Positions 1 through 8,363 of a DNA stretch of 64,000 bases are shown here, piece after piece. Location of the stretch: positions 2,903,528-2,967,527 of the forward strand of contig CP099514.1 of assembly GCA_025809375.1 (NCBI GenBank). The letters run 5' to 3'. The notes under the pieces are model-generated. The model did not search any database and was not told the DNA's origin. It was given only the letters and a program-made list of their open reading frames with translations. How positions within the stretch are numbered: the stretch's first letter is position 1; each line of letters starts with the position of its first letter. The stretch is from Bacillus zhangzhouensis. Its GTDB lineage: Bacteria > Bacillota > Bacilli > Bacillales > Bacillaceae. The position numbers and the translations under genes were made by a program.

Positions 1-56
1 CCTCCCCATATTCTCTCCTTCAATTCAGGCAGTAAAAAAATTGGTGACTGCTTCAT
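1..56 (-). CDS. manA: Mannose-6-phosphate isomerase, N-terminus only (runs off the left edge)
   Basis: Eighteen codons are visible. The reading begins MKQSPIFLLPELKERIWG, which is the usual N-terminus of class I mannose-6-phosphate isomerases (PIFL...KERIWGG). A strong GGGAGGAG ribosome site lies 8-15 bases before the ATG. It is the next gene after the ABC permeases on the same strand. The family interconverts mannose-6-P and fructose-6-P in the cytoplasm, which hints that the importer upstream handles a mannose-containing sugar; that is inference. Confidence 0.75.
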   Translation of the reverse strand, partial: MKQSPIFLLPELKERIWG

Positions 57-131
57 TCAGGATGACTCCTCCCTTTGCTACCCTTTGATCATCTTGACCT
101 AGCTTGATGAAAACTAAAAGTCTCAACTTTT

Positions 132-159
132 ATTATGACGCTATCTAAAGAGAAGTCAA
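132..159 (-). promoter_or_regulatory. Candidate sigma-A promoter before manA
   Basis: On the minus strand TTGACT (154-159), a 16-base spacer and CATAAT (132-137) give 5/6 matches at both boxes. It would let manA be transcribed separately from the permease genes. Confidence 0.45.
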
Positions 160-177
160 TCCTTTCAGTACACCGAA

Positions 178-191
178 TGAAAACGATAACA
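178..191. promoter_or_regulatory. cre site (CcpA) before manA
   Basis: TGAAAACGATAACA fits the catabolite-responsive element consensus TGWAANCGNTNWCA at every position. It lies just downstream of the permease stop and upstream of the manA promoter, so glucose control of this stretch is likely. Confidence 0.65.
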
Positions 192-202
192 CAAAAAATG
201 TT

Positions 203-1024
203 TTACCCTTTAACAGAGCCTGCGAGAAGCCCTTTGACAAAGTATTTCCCAAGAAGAATATAGACGAGTAGTGTCGGCAGCGCAGCCAATATCGCCCCTG
301 CCATTTGGACGTTCCATTGCACAATTTGACTGCCTGATAGGTTTTGCAAGGCAACCATCACCGGCTGATGCTCCGCAGTGGTCATCGTGACTGCAAATAA
401 GAATTCATTCCACACATTTGTGAACTGCCAAATGGCGACCACGACAAATCCTGTGATCGAAAGCGGAAGAATCATATGTCTGAAAATCCCGATAAACCCT
501 GCACCATCCATTTTCGCTGATTCAATCATTTCATCTGGGATGCTCACATAGAAATTCCGGAACATGAGTGTTGTGATCGGAAGTCCATATACAACATGGA
601 CAAGGACAAGCCCTGGAATTGAATTATACAATCCGACTTCACGCAAAAATTGAATGAGCGGGATCAGGATACTTTGATATGGAATAAACATCCCAAACAG
701 CATCAGCGTAAAGACTACTTCTGATCCTTTGAAACGCCATTTTGATAGGACATAGCCATTCATTGCACCTAAAACAGCTGACAATAAAGTAGCAGGTATA
801 ACAAGATAAAGAGAATTCATTAAATTGGGCGCAAGCTTCTCAAACGCGATCTGATAGCTTGAAAAATCGAGTGTGGATGGCAGCGACCACATTCGCTCAA
901 GGGTGACTTCTCCTAATGGCTTCAAACTTGTAACGAGCATGACATAAACAGGCATCAGAAAAAAGAGACTGCACCAAATCAATAAAGCATAAAGGACTGG
1001 ACGGACAAACCATCTGGCTGTCAT
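203..1024 (-). CDS. Carbohydrate ABC transporter permease (MalG type)
   Basis: This 273-residue membrane protein has about six hydrophobic segments and the binding-protein-dependent permease signature around residues 165-190 (EMIESAKMDGAGFIGIFRHMILP), the EAA loop that contacts the ATPase. It resembles MalG/AraQ/MsmG proteins of the CUT1 family, which import oligosaccharides. Its ATG overlaps the stop of the preceding permease in an ATGA arrangement, so the two are translationally coupled. No ATPase gene is present; in Bacillus such importers commonly use the shared ATPase MsmX. Confidence 0.9.
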   Translation of the reverse strand: MTARWFVRPVLYALLIWCSLFFLMPVYVMLVTSLKPLGEVTLERMWSLPSTLDFSSYQIAFEKLAPNLMNSLYLVIPATLLSAVLGAMNGYVLSKWRFKGSEVVFTLMLFGMFIPYQSILIPLIQFLREVGLYNSIPGLVLVHVVYGLPITTLMFRNFYVSIPDEMIESAKMDGAGFIGIFRHMILPLSITGFVVVAIWQFTNVWNEFLFAVTMTTAEHQPVMVALQNLSGSQIVQWNVQMAGAILAALPTLLVYILLGKYFVKGLLAGSVKG

Positions 1025-1992
1025 GATGAAGCCCCCTTCCGGCTCGACAAGAGATATGGCACGATAAAGACCGCAACAGAGATCAGCATGACAATCGCAA
1101 TGGCGGCACCGCCTGCATAATGGTTTCCTCTAAAGGTCATTTCAAACATATACACGCCCGGAACATCCGTGACAAAGTTCGCACCCGGTCCTGTCATCGA
1201 GTAAATCAAATCGAAGATCTTTAAAGAAATATGTGCCATGATGATAACGACACTTGCAGTAATCGGTTTTAAAAGAGGGAAAATGATTTTCCAGTAAATC
1301 TGCCACTCCGTTGCACCATCCATTCTAGCAGCCTCTCTTACTTCCTCTGGAATTCCTCTTAGACCCGCCAAATACATCGCCAGAGAGAAGCCTGTCATTT
1401 GCCAAACAGCTGCAATCACAACAGCAATCATGGCCGCAGGTACACCAAACTCAATTTTGCCCCAGACAAATCCGGCCAATATGTTCGTATCTGTGTACCA
1501 TTTAGGCTGGATACCGAGCGTTTTCAAAAATAAATTCATTCCTGTTGACGGGTTTAAAATCCATTGCCATACGACTCCTGTGACAACGAAGGAAAGAGCC
1601 ATCGGAAAGAAGAATAAATTCCGAAAAAGAGATTCCGCCTTGATCTTCTGGTCTAGTAAAATCGCAAGTGTGAGACCAGAGACAATGACGGCGCCAATAA
1701 AAAAAAGAGTAAAAAAGACCGTGTTTCGAAGATCTGACTGAAAGCGGAAATCTTGAAACAGCATGACATAATTGCGAAGACCTGCGAAAGAGAATTCAGG
1801 AACAAGTGAGGTCCAGTTTGATAATGACACATATCCTGTCCAGCCAATAAAGCCGTAAACAAAGATGAATAATAAAACCGCTGACGGGGCTAAAAAAAGC
1901 AGCGCCAGCAGCTGGTCTCTATTCCATTTTTTCCGCATACGTTTGACTTTGGGCATAGGTGTTTTTGTAATCGGCGATGTGTTCATGCACAT
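1021..1992 (-). CDS. Carbohydrate ABC transporter permease (MalF type)
   Basis: A 323-residue CUT1-family permease. A basic N-terminus of about 25 residues precedes the first membrane segment (LLALLFLAPSAVLLFIFVYG). The EAA loop is visible near residues 213-232 (EEVREAARMDGATEWQIYWK). The start is supported by AAGGAGTG 7 bases before the ATG. It lies between the binding lipoprotein and the MalG-type partner and should form the heterodimeric membrane channel with the latter. The sugar is not readable from the sequence. Confidence 0.9.
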   Translation of the reverse strand: MCMNTSPITKTPMPKVKRMRKKWNRDQLLALLFLAPSAVLLFIFVYGFIGWTGYVSLSNWTSLVPEFSFAGLRNYVMLFQDFRFQSDLRNTVFFTLFFIGAVIVSGLTLAILLDQKIKAESLFRNLFFFPMALSFVVTGVVWQWILNPSTGMNLFLKTLGIQPKWYTDTNILAGFVWGKIEFGVPAAMIAVVIAAVWQMTGFSLAMYLAGLRGIPEEVREAARMDGATEWQIYWKIIFPLLKPITASVVIIMAHISLKIFDLIYSMTGPGANFVTDVPGVYMFEMTFRGNHYAGGAAIAIVMLISVAVFIVPYLLSSRKGASS

Positions 1993-2012
1993 GAAACTAC
2001 ACTCCTTCGTCT

Positions 2013-3278
2013 TTATTTCATTGCATCTTTTAAAGATGCAACAAACTGGCTGCTGTCTTTTTGTGTCACGAAGATATTGACGGCTTGATTCGCTTTCGTC
2101 ACAAACCCTTCTTCAGTAGCTGAGCCATGTGCAAGAGACGGCGCCAGCTTTGACTCTTTAAATGCCTTCATCGCCGATTTTCCGTATTCATCATATTTTG
2201 ATACATCTGCATCCACACGTGCTGGAATCGATCCTTTGAGCGGATTAAACGCATCCTGTCCTTCCACAGATCCTAAAACAGATAAGAATTTCTTCACGTT
2301 CTCTGGCTGTTTAACACCTTTTGGCAGTCCGAATGTATCGGTGATCACCATAAAGCTTCCCTCCGTTCCAGGAGTCGCCGTGTATCCAAAGTCTTGATTC
2401 ACCTTCAAATCAAGATCATTCACAAAGTACCCCTTCGCCCAATCGCCCATGACATTCATTGCCGCTTTTCCTTTTGCCACGAGCTGTGAGGCATCCTGCC
2501 AGTTACGTGAGCTGTGATCATCATTGACGTATTCGAGCATACGTCCAAAGATGTCTGCCGCTTCCTTCACTTTTGCGTCATCCATTTTCATGTCGCCAGC
2601 CCAAAGTTTTTGATAACCATCTGCACCTAATACACCCAGCAAAATACTTTCAAACAAATGAGTCGCTGCCCAAGGCTCCTTATCTCCAAGTGCAAGTGGT
2701 GTGATCCCTTTTTTCTTTAATGCATCTGCTGTTTTGAAAAATTCATCAAATGTCGTTGGCGGTTCTAAGCCTGCATCATCAAATATCTTCTTGTTATACC
2801 AAAGCACATTGCCCCTATGAATGTTCACCGGCACTGAATAGATTTTTCCATCTTTGCTGACAAGGTCAATCAGTGATTTTGGAAATTTGTCTTTCCAGCC
2901 TTCTTTTTCATATAAATCATCCAGCGGCTCCATTTTGCCTGCCGCAACCCAGCTCTCATTCAGCTCCGCCCCGCCATGCACTTGAAACGTAGCAGGCGGG
3001 TCATTTCCCTGCATACGGCTAGTCAGGACAGCCTTTGCATTCGTACCAGCACCACCTGCGACGGCTGCATTTTCAATTGGAATGCCTTTATTCTTCTCTT
3101 CAAACAATTGAATGAGTGCCTTCAGCCCATCTTCCTCACCCGCTCCAGTCCACCAAGAGAAAATGTCGAGCTTTTCCGCTCCGCCTTCTTTTTTTGCATC
3201 TGAGTTCGTCAATGAACTGCAGGCAGTGACGATAAGCAGACAGAGTGCCAGCAGCGTAAAGCCTAATTTGAATTTCAT
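2013..3278 (-). CDS. Sugar-binding lipoprotein of the ABC importer
   Basis: 421 residues, extracellular solute-binding protein family 1. The signal peptide ends in a lipobox (LLIVTACSS, Cys20), so the protein is anchored to the outer face of the membrane. The mature part starts DIFSWWTGAGEEDGLKAL, typical of CUT1 maltose- and oligosaccharide-binding proteins. It is the first gene of the importer operon, 20 bases before the MalF-type permease. A perfect cre lies about 20 bases upstream of its start. Confidence 0.9.
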   Translation of the reverse strand: MKFKLGFTLLALCLLIVTACSSLTNSDAKKEGGAEKLDIFSWWTGAGEEDGLKALIQLFEEKNKGIPIENAAVAGGAGTNAKAVLTSRMQGNDPPATFQVHGGAELNESWVAAGKMEPLDDLYEKEGWKDKFPKSLIDLVSKDGKIYSVPVNIHRGNVLWYNKKIFDDAGLEPPTTFDEFFKTADALKKKGITPLALGDKEPWAATHLFESILLGVLGADGYQKLWAGDMKMDDAKVKEAADIFGRMLEYVNDDHSSRNWQDASQLVAKGKAAMNVMGDWAKGYFVNDLDLKVNQDFGYTATPGTEGSFMVITDTFGLPKGVKQPENVKKFLSVLGSVEGQDAFNPLKGSIPARVDADVSKYDEYGKSAMKAFKESKLAPSLAHGSATEEGFVTKANQAVNIFVTQKDSSQFVASLKDAMK

Positions 3279-3298
3279 GATTGATCCCCCATTCTTTT

Positions 3299-3312
3299 TG
3301 TAAGCGTTATCA
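3299..3312. promoter_or_regulatory. cre site (CcpA) upstream of the sugar-binding lipoprotein gene
   Basis: TGTAAGCGTTATCA matches TGWAANCGNTNWCA at all positions. On the minus strand a TATACT-like -10 element lies immediately upstream, so CcpA bound here would block initiation or early elongation of the importer operon. Confidence 0.7.
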
Positions 3313-3378
3313 AAATAAGTATAATGGCAGACCCTTGCTTTTTTTCAGGCAAACTTCTTCACTTTTTTATGAACTTCT

Positions 3379-4797
3379 TCATTTTTTTACGGTCTGTTTT
3401 CGATATTCCTTCGGTGAACAACCGACCATCTTCTTAAACACACGGCTGACGTAATTGGGGTCTGTATACCCTGCCAGATAGGTCATTTCTTTTAAGCTAA
3501 GCGAGCTGTCTATGAGGAGCTTTTTGATTTTATCCACCCGGCAGGTTGTCACATACTCTTTAAATGTCAGACCAGTCTCGTCTTTAAATCGTTTTGTGAA
3601 ATAGGTTGGACTTAAATCAACAAAAGCGGCCGTTTGCTCAAGTGTAATCTGTTCACAATAATGCATTTTAATGTAACGTTTTGCCCGCTCAATGTCATTG
3701 ATGGTCTGGGTCCTCGCTTCATACACGTCAAATAGGTGTTCACAGCACTGGCGGCATTCAGCTGCGGTGCTGATTGTCAATATCGATAGGTCTGTACGGA
3801 GACGTGATTTAATGAGAATCAGCAGTTCTTTTATTTGTGAAATCGTCGCCCCCTCTAATTCAAAGGCATCAAATAAAGCCAGCGCATCCTCTCTTCTCCC
3901 ATCCTCGAGCGCCTGCATCATGCTGTCTGCAAGCTCCGGCAGATGAATCAATGGACCGGGCTTCATGTCTTTTTGGTAAAAGCCATAACGAACAACACCG
4001 CCACTCTTTTTTCGCTGATAATAGGAAAGCTTCGCCTCTGCTGCACTTTTCTGAAGATGAAGCGGGTTTGAGACTGGATGCCCTATGCCAACGACAGGTG
4101 AAGGCTGACCGTTTGTCATGGCAGCTCGAATGGCTAGCAAGACTTCTGCCTTTAGCTGACCTGGTTTTTGCTGACTATAAATGAGGCATGTAACCAGTTC
4201 ACCCCCCATCTGAATCGGCACCGTATGAAATCTTGCAGATTTCTGTAAATCGATCAACTGCTGATCCCCGCCTGTCCGCTGAACAGCGATGATAAGGCCT
4301 GCTTCATATTCGGAAAATAGTTGTTGAAACTCTATGGAGGTATAGGGTTGACCGTTTATGACATGAGCTTTAAGCCACTTTGACTGCTGATCGGCCGCTG
4401 CCGCCTGCCGCTGAGATGCCTCCTGCTGAATCTCTGCTGCTACAAATCGAATGGCTGCGATGGTTTCTTCTTTGTCAGCTGGTTTGACGAGGTATTGTTT
4501 CACCCCTTCCTGCATCGCTTGCTTGGCGTAATCAAATGTATCGTAAGCTGTCAACATAATGAATTTTGTATGCGGACTGCTTGCTTTGATCTGTTTGATC
4601 GCTGTCAGTCCATCCATTCCAGGCATCTGAATATCCATGAGCACAAGATGAATGGGCTCAGATTGCACGAATTCAACTGCCTTTTTTCCATTTTCCGCTT
4701 CTCCTGCGATATGACACTCTGGAAGCCATTCGGTTAAGAACTTCCGCATCGCTAGTCGTTCTATTTTTTCATCATCGACAATCAGCACGTTCAGCAT
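3379..4797 (-). CDS. AraC-type two-component response regulator (YesN-like)
   Basis: 472 residues. The N-terminal receiver domain (1-120) has the acidic pair DD8-9, phosphoacceptor Asp55 (LVLMDIQMPGMDG) and Lys104 (YLVKPA). A variable linker of about 240 residues follows. The C-terminus (about 368-470) is a double helix-turn-helix AraC domain (ERAKRYIKMHYCEQITLEQTA and SRVFKKMVGCSPKEYRKQ). The family activates neighbouring sugar-uptake genes. The start overlaps the kinase stop by 7 bases, so the pair is co-translated. The likely target is the ABC importer directly downstream. Confidence 0.92.
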   Translation of the reverse strand: MLNVLIVDDEKIERLAMRKFLTEWLPECHIAGEAENGKKAVEFVQSEPIHLVLMDIQMPGMDGLTAIKQIKASSPHTKFIMLTAYDTFDYAKQAMQEGVKQYLVKPADKEETIAAIRFVAAEIQQEASQRQAAAADQQSKWLKAHVINGQPYTSIEFQQLFSEYEAGLIIAVQRTGGDQQLIDLQKSARFHTVPIQMGGELVTCLIYSQQKPGQLKAEVLLAIRAAMTNGQPSPVVGIGHPVSNPLHLQKSAAEAKLSYYQRKKSGGVVRYGFYQKDMKPGPLIHLPELADSMMQALEDGRREDALALFDAFELEGATISQIKELLILIKSRLRTDLSILTISTAAECRQCCEHLFDVYEARTQTINDIERAKRYIKMHYCEQITLEQTAAFVDLSPTYFTKRFKDETGLTFKEYVTTCRVDKIKKLLIDSSLSLKEMTYLAGYTDPNYVSRVFKKMVGCSPKEYRKQTVKK

Positions 4798-6233
4798 GCC
4801 GGTCCCTCCTTCATCGGAATAGCCAATTGTATGGTGGTGCCTTCGTTTAGTTTTGATTCAATTTGAAGAGCATCTTGCACCCCGTAAAACAAGCGCAGTC
4901 TTGACATTACATTTCGAAGACCGATTCCTGTCGAGTGGCCTTTACTCAGTGTGTTCGGTTCTTCCTCTTCTTTTTTTGACAGCAACCTTCTTTTCTCCTG
5001 TTCATTGATGCCCATCCCATTGTCCCGAATCCGAATCATCACATTGCCGCCTTCTTGATAAATCGAGAGCTCGACAAGCCCGTCTTCCTCCTTTGGTTCA
5101 ACGCCATGAATAAAAGCATTTTCAACAAGCGGCTGTAAGGTGAGACTTGGGATATGTACTGATAAACATGATTCATCTATGGTCGTTTTGCATATGATAC
5201 GATCGGCAAATCTTGTTTCTTGTATATGAAAATATTCTTTGACCACTTTTACTTCTTGTTCGAGCGTAACGGATGCACTGAGAGGTGACAGCGAATAACG
5301 CATGAGAGTGGAAATAGATTGAATCAACCTAGATGTGGCTTCCGCTGATTCTAAGTAAGCCATGCGTGAGACGATGTTTAATGTATTAAATAAAAAATGC
5401 GGGTTCATTTGGTTTTGCAGCGTTTTCAGTTTCATGTCTTTGATTTTTTGATCTAAGGCTGCCTTTTGTTTTATCTCTTCAATCATCATTTTCATCTCTT
5501 GCCGCATTCGCTGAAAGGCTTCATTTAAAACAGAGAGTTCATCCTTTGAGGTGACATGCAAATTCGCTCCGTTAAAATTTCCTTCTGATACTTCTTTTAC
5601 GCTTTGGGACAGATGAACGATTGGTCTTGATATCCCGCCAGCAATCATATACGCCATCCATAATGCGATCCCGATTGATAACGTAAGCAGATACAAGGTA
5701 AAGAGCGCATAGGTTTGATGCCTTTTTTGAAGAGATTGATAGAGTACCTGATACTCAGATAATTCATGATCAAGCAGGGTCATCGTCTGCTCTTGTATAT
5801 AGGAGGAGACGGTTCTCACTTCCTTTACACTAGCAGCATATTTTTCAATTTTCCCTGCTTTTACATGTGTCATGGTCGCATCACTTTCATTGATGAGCGT
5901 CCGTATCATATATTGATATTTTTCAATCGATGGAATCGCGGCATGAAGCCCGGCATCCTTTCGCAGCGCATGATCGTAGGATTTCATTTTCTGTTTTGAC
6001 ATAAGATATTCTTTGGCAAACGTCCAATCCTTTTCAATGGCATAGGCATTGACCTTTTCATACATCGTTTTCGCCTCTGTCGATATATCATTGAGCAGGA
6101 GAAAAGAACTGAAGCTCCTGCGATATTCTGATGTGATTTTTGAACTGCTCCAGAAGACAAAAAAAGCGGCTACGTTGCCAAGGAGCACGAGGATTAAAAA
6201 TGCCAATAACAGCTTACTTCGAATCTTTCTCAT
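4791..6233 (-). CDS. Sensor histidine kinase (YesM-like)
   Basis: 480 residues. Membrane segment about 8-30, an extracellular domain of about 145 residues, a second membrane segment about 175-200, then HAMP (about 200-250). The His_kinase (LytS/YesM) box contains phosphoacceptor His279 (NQMNPHFLFNTLN). The ATPase domain has LVENAFIHG (N box) and RIRDNGMGI plus GIGLRNV (G boxes). It overlaps the anchored binding protein gene (ATGA, 6230-6233) and the regulator gene, so sensor, kinase and regulator form one unit. Confidence 0.93.
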   Translation of the reverse strand: MRKIRSKLLLAFLILVLLGNVAAFFVFWSSSKITSEYRRSFSSFLLLNDISTEAKTMYEKVNAYAIEKDWTFAKEYLMSKQKMKSYDHALRKDAGLHAAIPSIEKYQYMIRTLINESDATMTHVKAGKIEKYAASVKEVRTVSSYIQEQTMTLLDHELSEYQVLYQSLQKRHQTYALFTLYLLTLSIGIALWMAYMIAGGISRPIVHLSQSVKEVSEGNFNGANLHVTSKDELSVLNEAFQRMRQEMKMMIEEIKQKAALDQKIKDMKLKTLQNQMNPHFLFNTLNIVSRMAYLESAEATSRLIQSISTLMRYSLSPLSASVTLEQEVKVVKEYFHIQETRFADRIICKTTIDESCLSVHIPSLTLQPLVENAFIHGVEPKEEDGLVELSIYQEGGNVMIRIRDNGMGINEQEKRRLLSKKEEEEPNTLSKGHSTGIGLRNVMSRLRLFYGVQDALQIESKLNEGTTIQLAIPMKEGPAC

Positions 6234-7231
6234 GGCTCTATTCCCTGCTTTCTGTCGGTTTGCTGAAGAGGCAGATCCCCGCGCCGGATCACACTCGTTT
6301 CCGTGTACTGAAGCGGTTCTTCTTTTTCACCTTTCTGCAAACGAACAAGTGATTCAACCGCTTGATAGCCCATTTCATAAGGATGCTGCACGACCACGGC
6401 ATCAATTGTTCCATCATCAAGCGCCTGAATTGTATCAGGCAATGTATCAAATGCAAGCACATAAAAATCAGTGTATGATCGATACTGAGCGATTGCTTGA
6501 ATGATGCCGGCACCATCTAATGCACTTGTGCCATAAAATGCGGTGAGCTTCGCATGAGCGTTTAATAGTTTATAAGCGGCACCTGAGGCCCCTGACTTCG
6601 TAATGGCTGATTCTTCTATTCCAGCAATATGAATCCGCTTTTCAGCAGAGACGGCATCTCGAAAGCCTTTGACGCGCAGCTTTTGATGAATGGCATCCAG
6701 CCTGCCTGTGACAATTCCAACATACTGTTCACCTTTTGTATCTGCGATGAGTGCCTGCCCTGCGATAAAGCCTGAGTTGTAATTGTCCGTTCCTACATAT
6801 ACTTGACGCTTGCTCCCTTCTGCATCCGTATCGACAGTGACGACATCAATTCCTTTTTCCCTCGCCTTCTGAAAAAGCGGTTTGTATTTTTTCACATCAA
6901 GTCCCTGCGTCATTATGCCATCAACATGCCCAGCGATCGCCATATCAATGGTTTTCAGATGATCGTCTACATCCGCTTGCTTTGGGCCCAAATATTCTAG
7001 ATACACGTGATGAACATCTGCCGCATCAGCAGCTCCCTTTTGTACAAGCTGCCAGTATTCGTTATCAAGTTCCTCCGGTACAAGAACAAAATGATATTGA
7101 TACGTTGACGCCGATTTATAGGAAGCGCTTTCAATTTTAAATAAATCTTGACCTAATAACGTTAAAAAGATGACAGATACCACACAAAATGTGAGAAATG
7201 CGCTCATTCCGATCCACTTAGATAATTTCAC
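6230..7231 (-). CDS. Membrane-anchored periplasmic-type sugar-binding protein, probable sensor subunit
   Basis: 333 residues with the type I periplasmic binding fold (RbsB/LacI-like, Peripla_BP_4): about 45-330, with FVLVPEELDNEYWQLVQKGA, DGIMTQGLD, DVVTVDTDA and VLAFDTLPDTIQALDDG. The single N-terminal hydrophobic segment (about 5-28) has no lipobox and no clear cleavage site, so it probably remains as an anchor. The GTG start is supported by AAAGGAGGAG. It is the first gene of the sensor-kinase-regulator unit, not of the importer. It probably binds sugar and passes the signal to the kinase, as XylFII-LytS-type three-component systems do. That role is inferred from gene order. Confidence 0.85.
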   Translation of the reverse strand: MKLSKWIGMSAFLTFCVVSVIFLTLLGQDLFKIESASYKSASTYQYHFVLVPEELDNEYWQLVQKGAADAADVHHVYLEYLGPKQADVDDHLKTIDMAIAGHVDGIMTQGLDVKKYKPLFQKAREKGIDVVTVDTDAEGSKRQVYVGTDNYNSGFIAGQALIADTKGEQYVGIVTGRLDAIHQKLRVKGFRDAVSAEKRIHIAGIEESAITKSGASGAAYKLLNAHAKLTAFYGTSALDGAGIIQAIAQYRSYTDFYVLAFDTLPDTIQALDDGTIDAVVVQHPYEMGYQAVESLVRLQKGEKEEPLQYTETSVIRRGDLPLQQTDRKQGIEP

Positions 7232-7299
7232 CGTAATCTCCTCCTTTCCGCTATTTCCGCATAAAAAAAGAGCTGCTTATAAGCATACTCTCTCGACCT

Positions 7300-7640
7300 C
7301 TATAATTCCTTTGTCATAAATCAACTATTTGGATCTTCTTGATATGTACCAAAAGGCGGGCAATATTGAAATCCATCTCTCTCATATAGTCTTCTTGCTA
7401 GTTCAAAAAAAAGCCATTGCACCAGTCCCAAGCTGACACGTGTATAGCCACGCAGTTTTGCCTCTTGTAAATGATGATTCAGCATATACCTTGCTGCACC
7501 TCTCCATCTCGCACACTCCACACCGTGACATCCTGCTTTTTTAAATCATTCAATGGAAGGGCATGAATGCTCCTTCATTCTTCTATATGTGCGGTAATCA
7601 TCTGGTCAATACGTCCATCCGTGAGTTCATCATTTTCCAT
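7300..7640 (-). pseudogene. GNAT acetyltransferase remnant with stop codons and a deletion
   Basis: Pieces of a Bacillus GNAT acetyltransferase can be read in order: MENDELTDGR..., then after an in-frame TGA RSIHALPLNDLKKQDVTVWS, then (after a loss of sequence) GAARYMLNHHLQEAKLRGYT and RRLYERDGFQYCPPFGTYQE. The end reads PNS-stop-FMTKEL-stop, so a TGA has replaced a Leu codon of the usual NSLFMTKEL ending. The central acetyl-CoA region is largely deleted. It lies between the sensor operon and kdgA. Confidence 0.75.
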
Positions 7641-7696
7641 CACTCCTTCACGATCATTGTACGTGAAGAGTTGAATACTTACCTGCTGTTATGTTA

Positions 7697-7745
7697 GAAA
7701 AACGAACAAACAACCGGTATCAATGCGCCAATGGTTTGTTCGTTG
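7697..7745 (-). terminator. Rho-independent terminator after kdgA
   Basis: Perfect 10-base arms (7702-7711 and 7734-7743) are followed on the minus strand by TTTTTCT. It lies about 10 bases after the kdgA stop. Confidence 0.75.
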
Positions 7746-7754
7746 TACAAGTAT

Positions 7755-8363
7755 TTAGGAGGAAAGAACTGCTTGTAATTCCTCTGCTGTACTGCTTTCA
7801 AGCTGACTTCCAACACCGACAGCCACCGCGCCTGCTTTGAGCCACTTTGAAACATCAGCTGGATGAATGCCGCCCGTAGGAATAAATTCAATCTCTGGAA
7901 ATGGACCTTGTAAATTTTTCATATAGGATAAACCGAGGAAGCCGCTTGGAAAAAGCTTAAGCAAGCAGTAGCCATCTGCTTTCGCCTGCATGATTTCACT
8001 TGGAGTGAGGACACCTGGTACATAGAGTGTGTCGTGAAATGAGAGTTGTTCTCCAATCATAGGAAGATACCCTGGACTGACGATAAACTGTGAGCCTGCC
8101 TCAATGGCTGATTGTGCTTGCTCAAGTGTCGTAATCGTTCCCGCTCCTACAATGAGGTCTTCATCATGCTGAAAGGATGCGATAATGCGTTCAGCATTTG
8201 GCGTGGTATACGTCACTTCAATGGCACGGACTCCTTTTTTCTTTAAACGCTCAATCATCTCAATGCCTTCTGCTTCACTACCTGCTCTCACCACTGCGAT
8301 CAATTTACAAAAAGCGAGCTGCTTTTTAACGCTCAAACCTGCTGATTTTCCCAAATCTCTCAT
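7755..8363 (-). CDS. kdgA: KDPG aldolase (2-dehydro-3-deoxyphosphogluconate aldolase)
   Basis: About 200 residues, class I aldolase TIM barrel. The visible motifs are KLIAVVRAGS, IEVTYTTPNAERII (catalytic Glu), VGAGTITTLEQA, FIVSPGYLP, and LKLFPSGFLG with the Schiff-base Lys. It cleaves 2-keto-3-deoxy-6-phosphogluconate to pyruvate and glyceraldehyde-3-P, the last step of pectin-derived uronate breakdown. It overlaps the 3' end of kdgK by 38 bases. AAAGGGG directly abuts the ATG at 8363, so the in-frame TTG at 8354, nine bases from that site, may be the real start. Confidence 0.93.
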   Translation of the reverse strand: MRDLGKSAGLSVKKQLAFCKLIAVVRAGSEAEGIEMIERLKKKGVRAIEVTYTTPNAERIIASFQHDEDLIVGAGTITTLEQAQSAIEAGSQFIVSPGYLPMIGEQLSFHDTLYVPGVLTPSEIMQAKADGYCLLKLFPSGFLGLSYMKNLQGPFPEIEFIPTGGIHPADVSKWLKAGAVAVGVGSQLESSTAEELQAVLSS

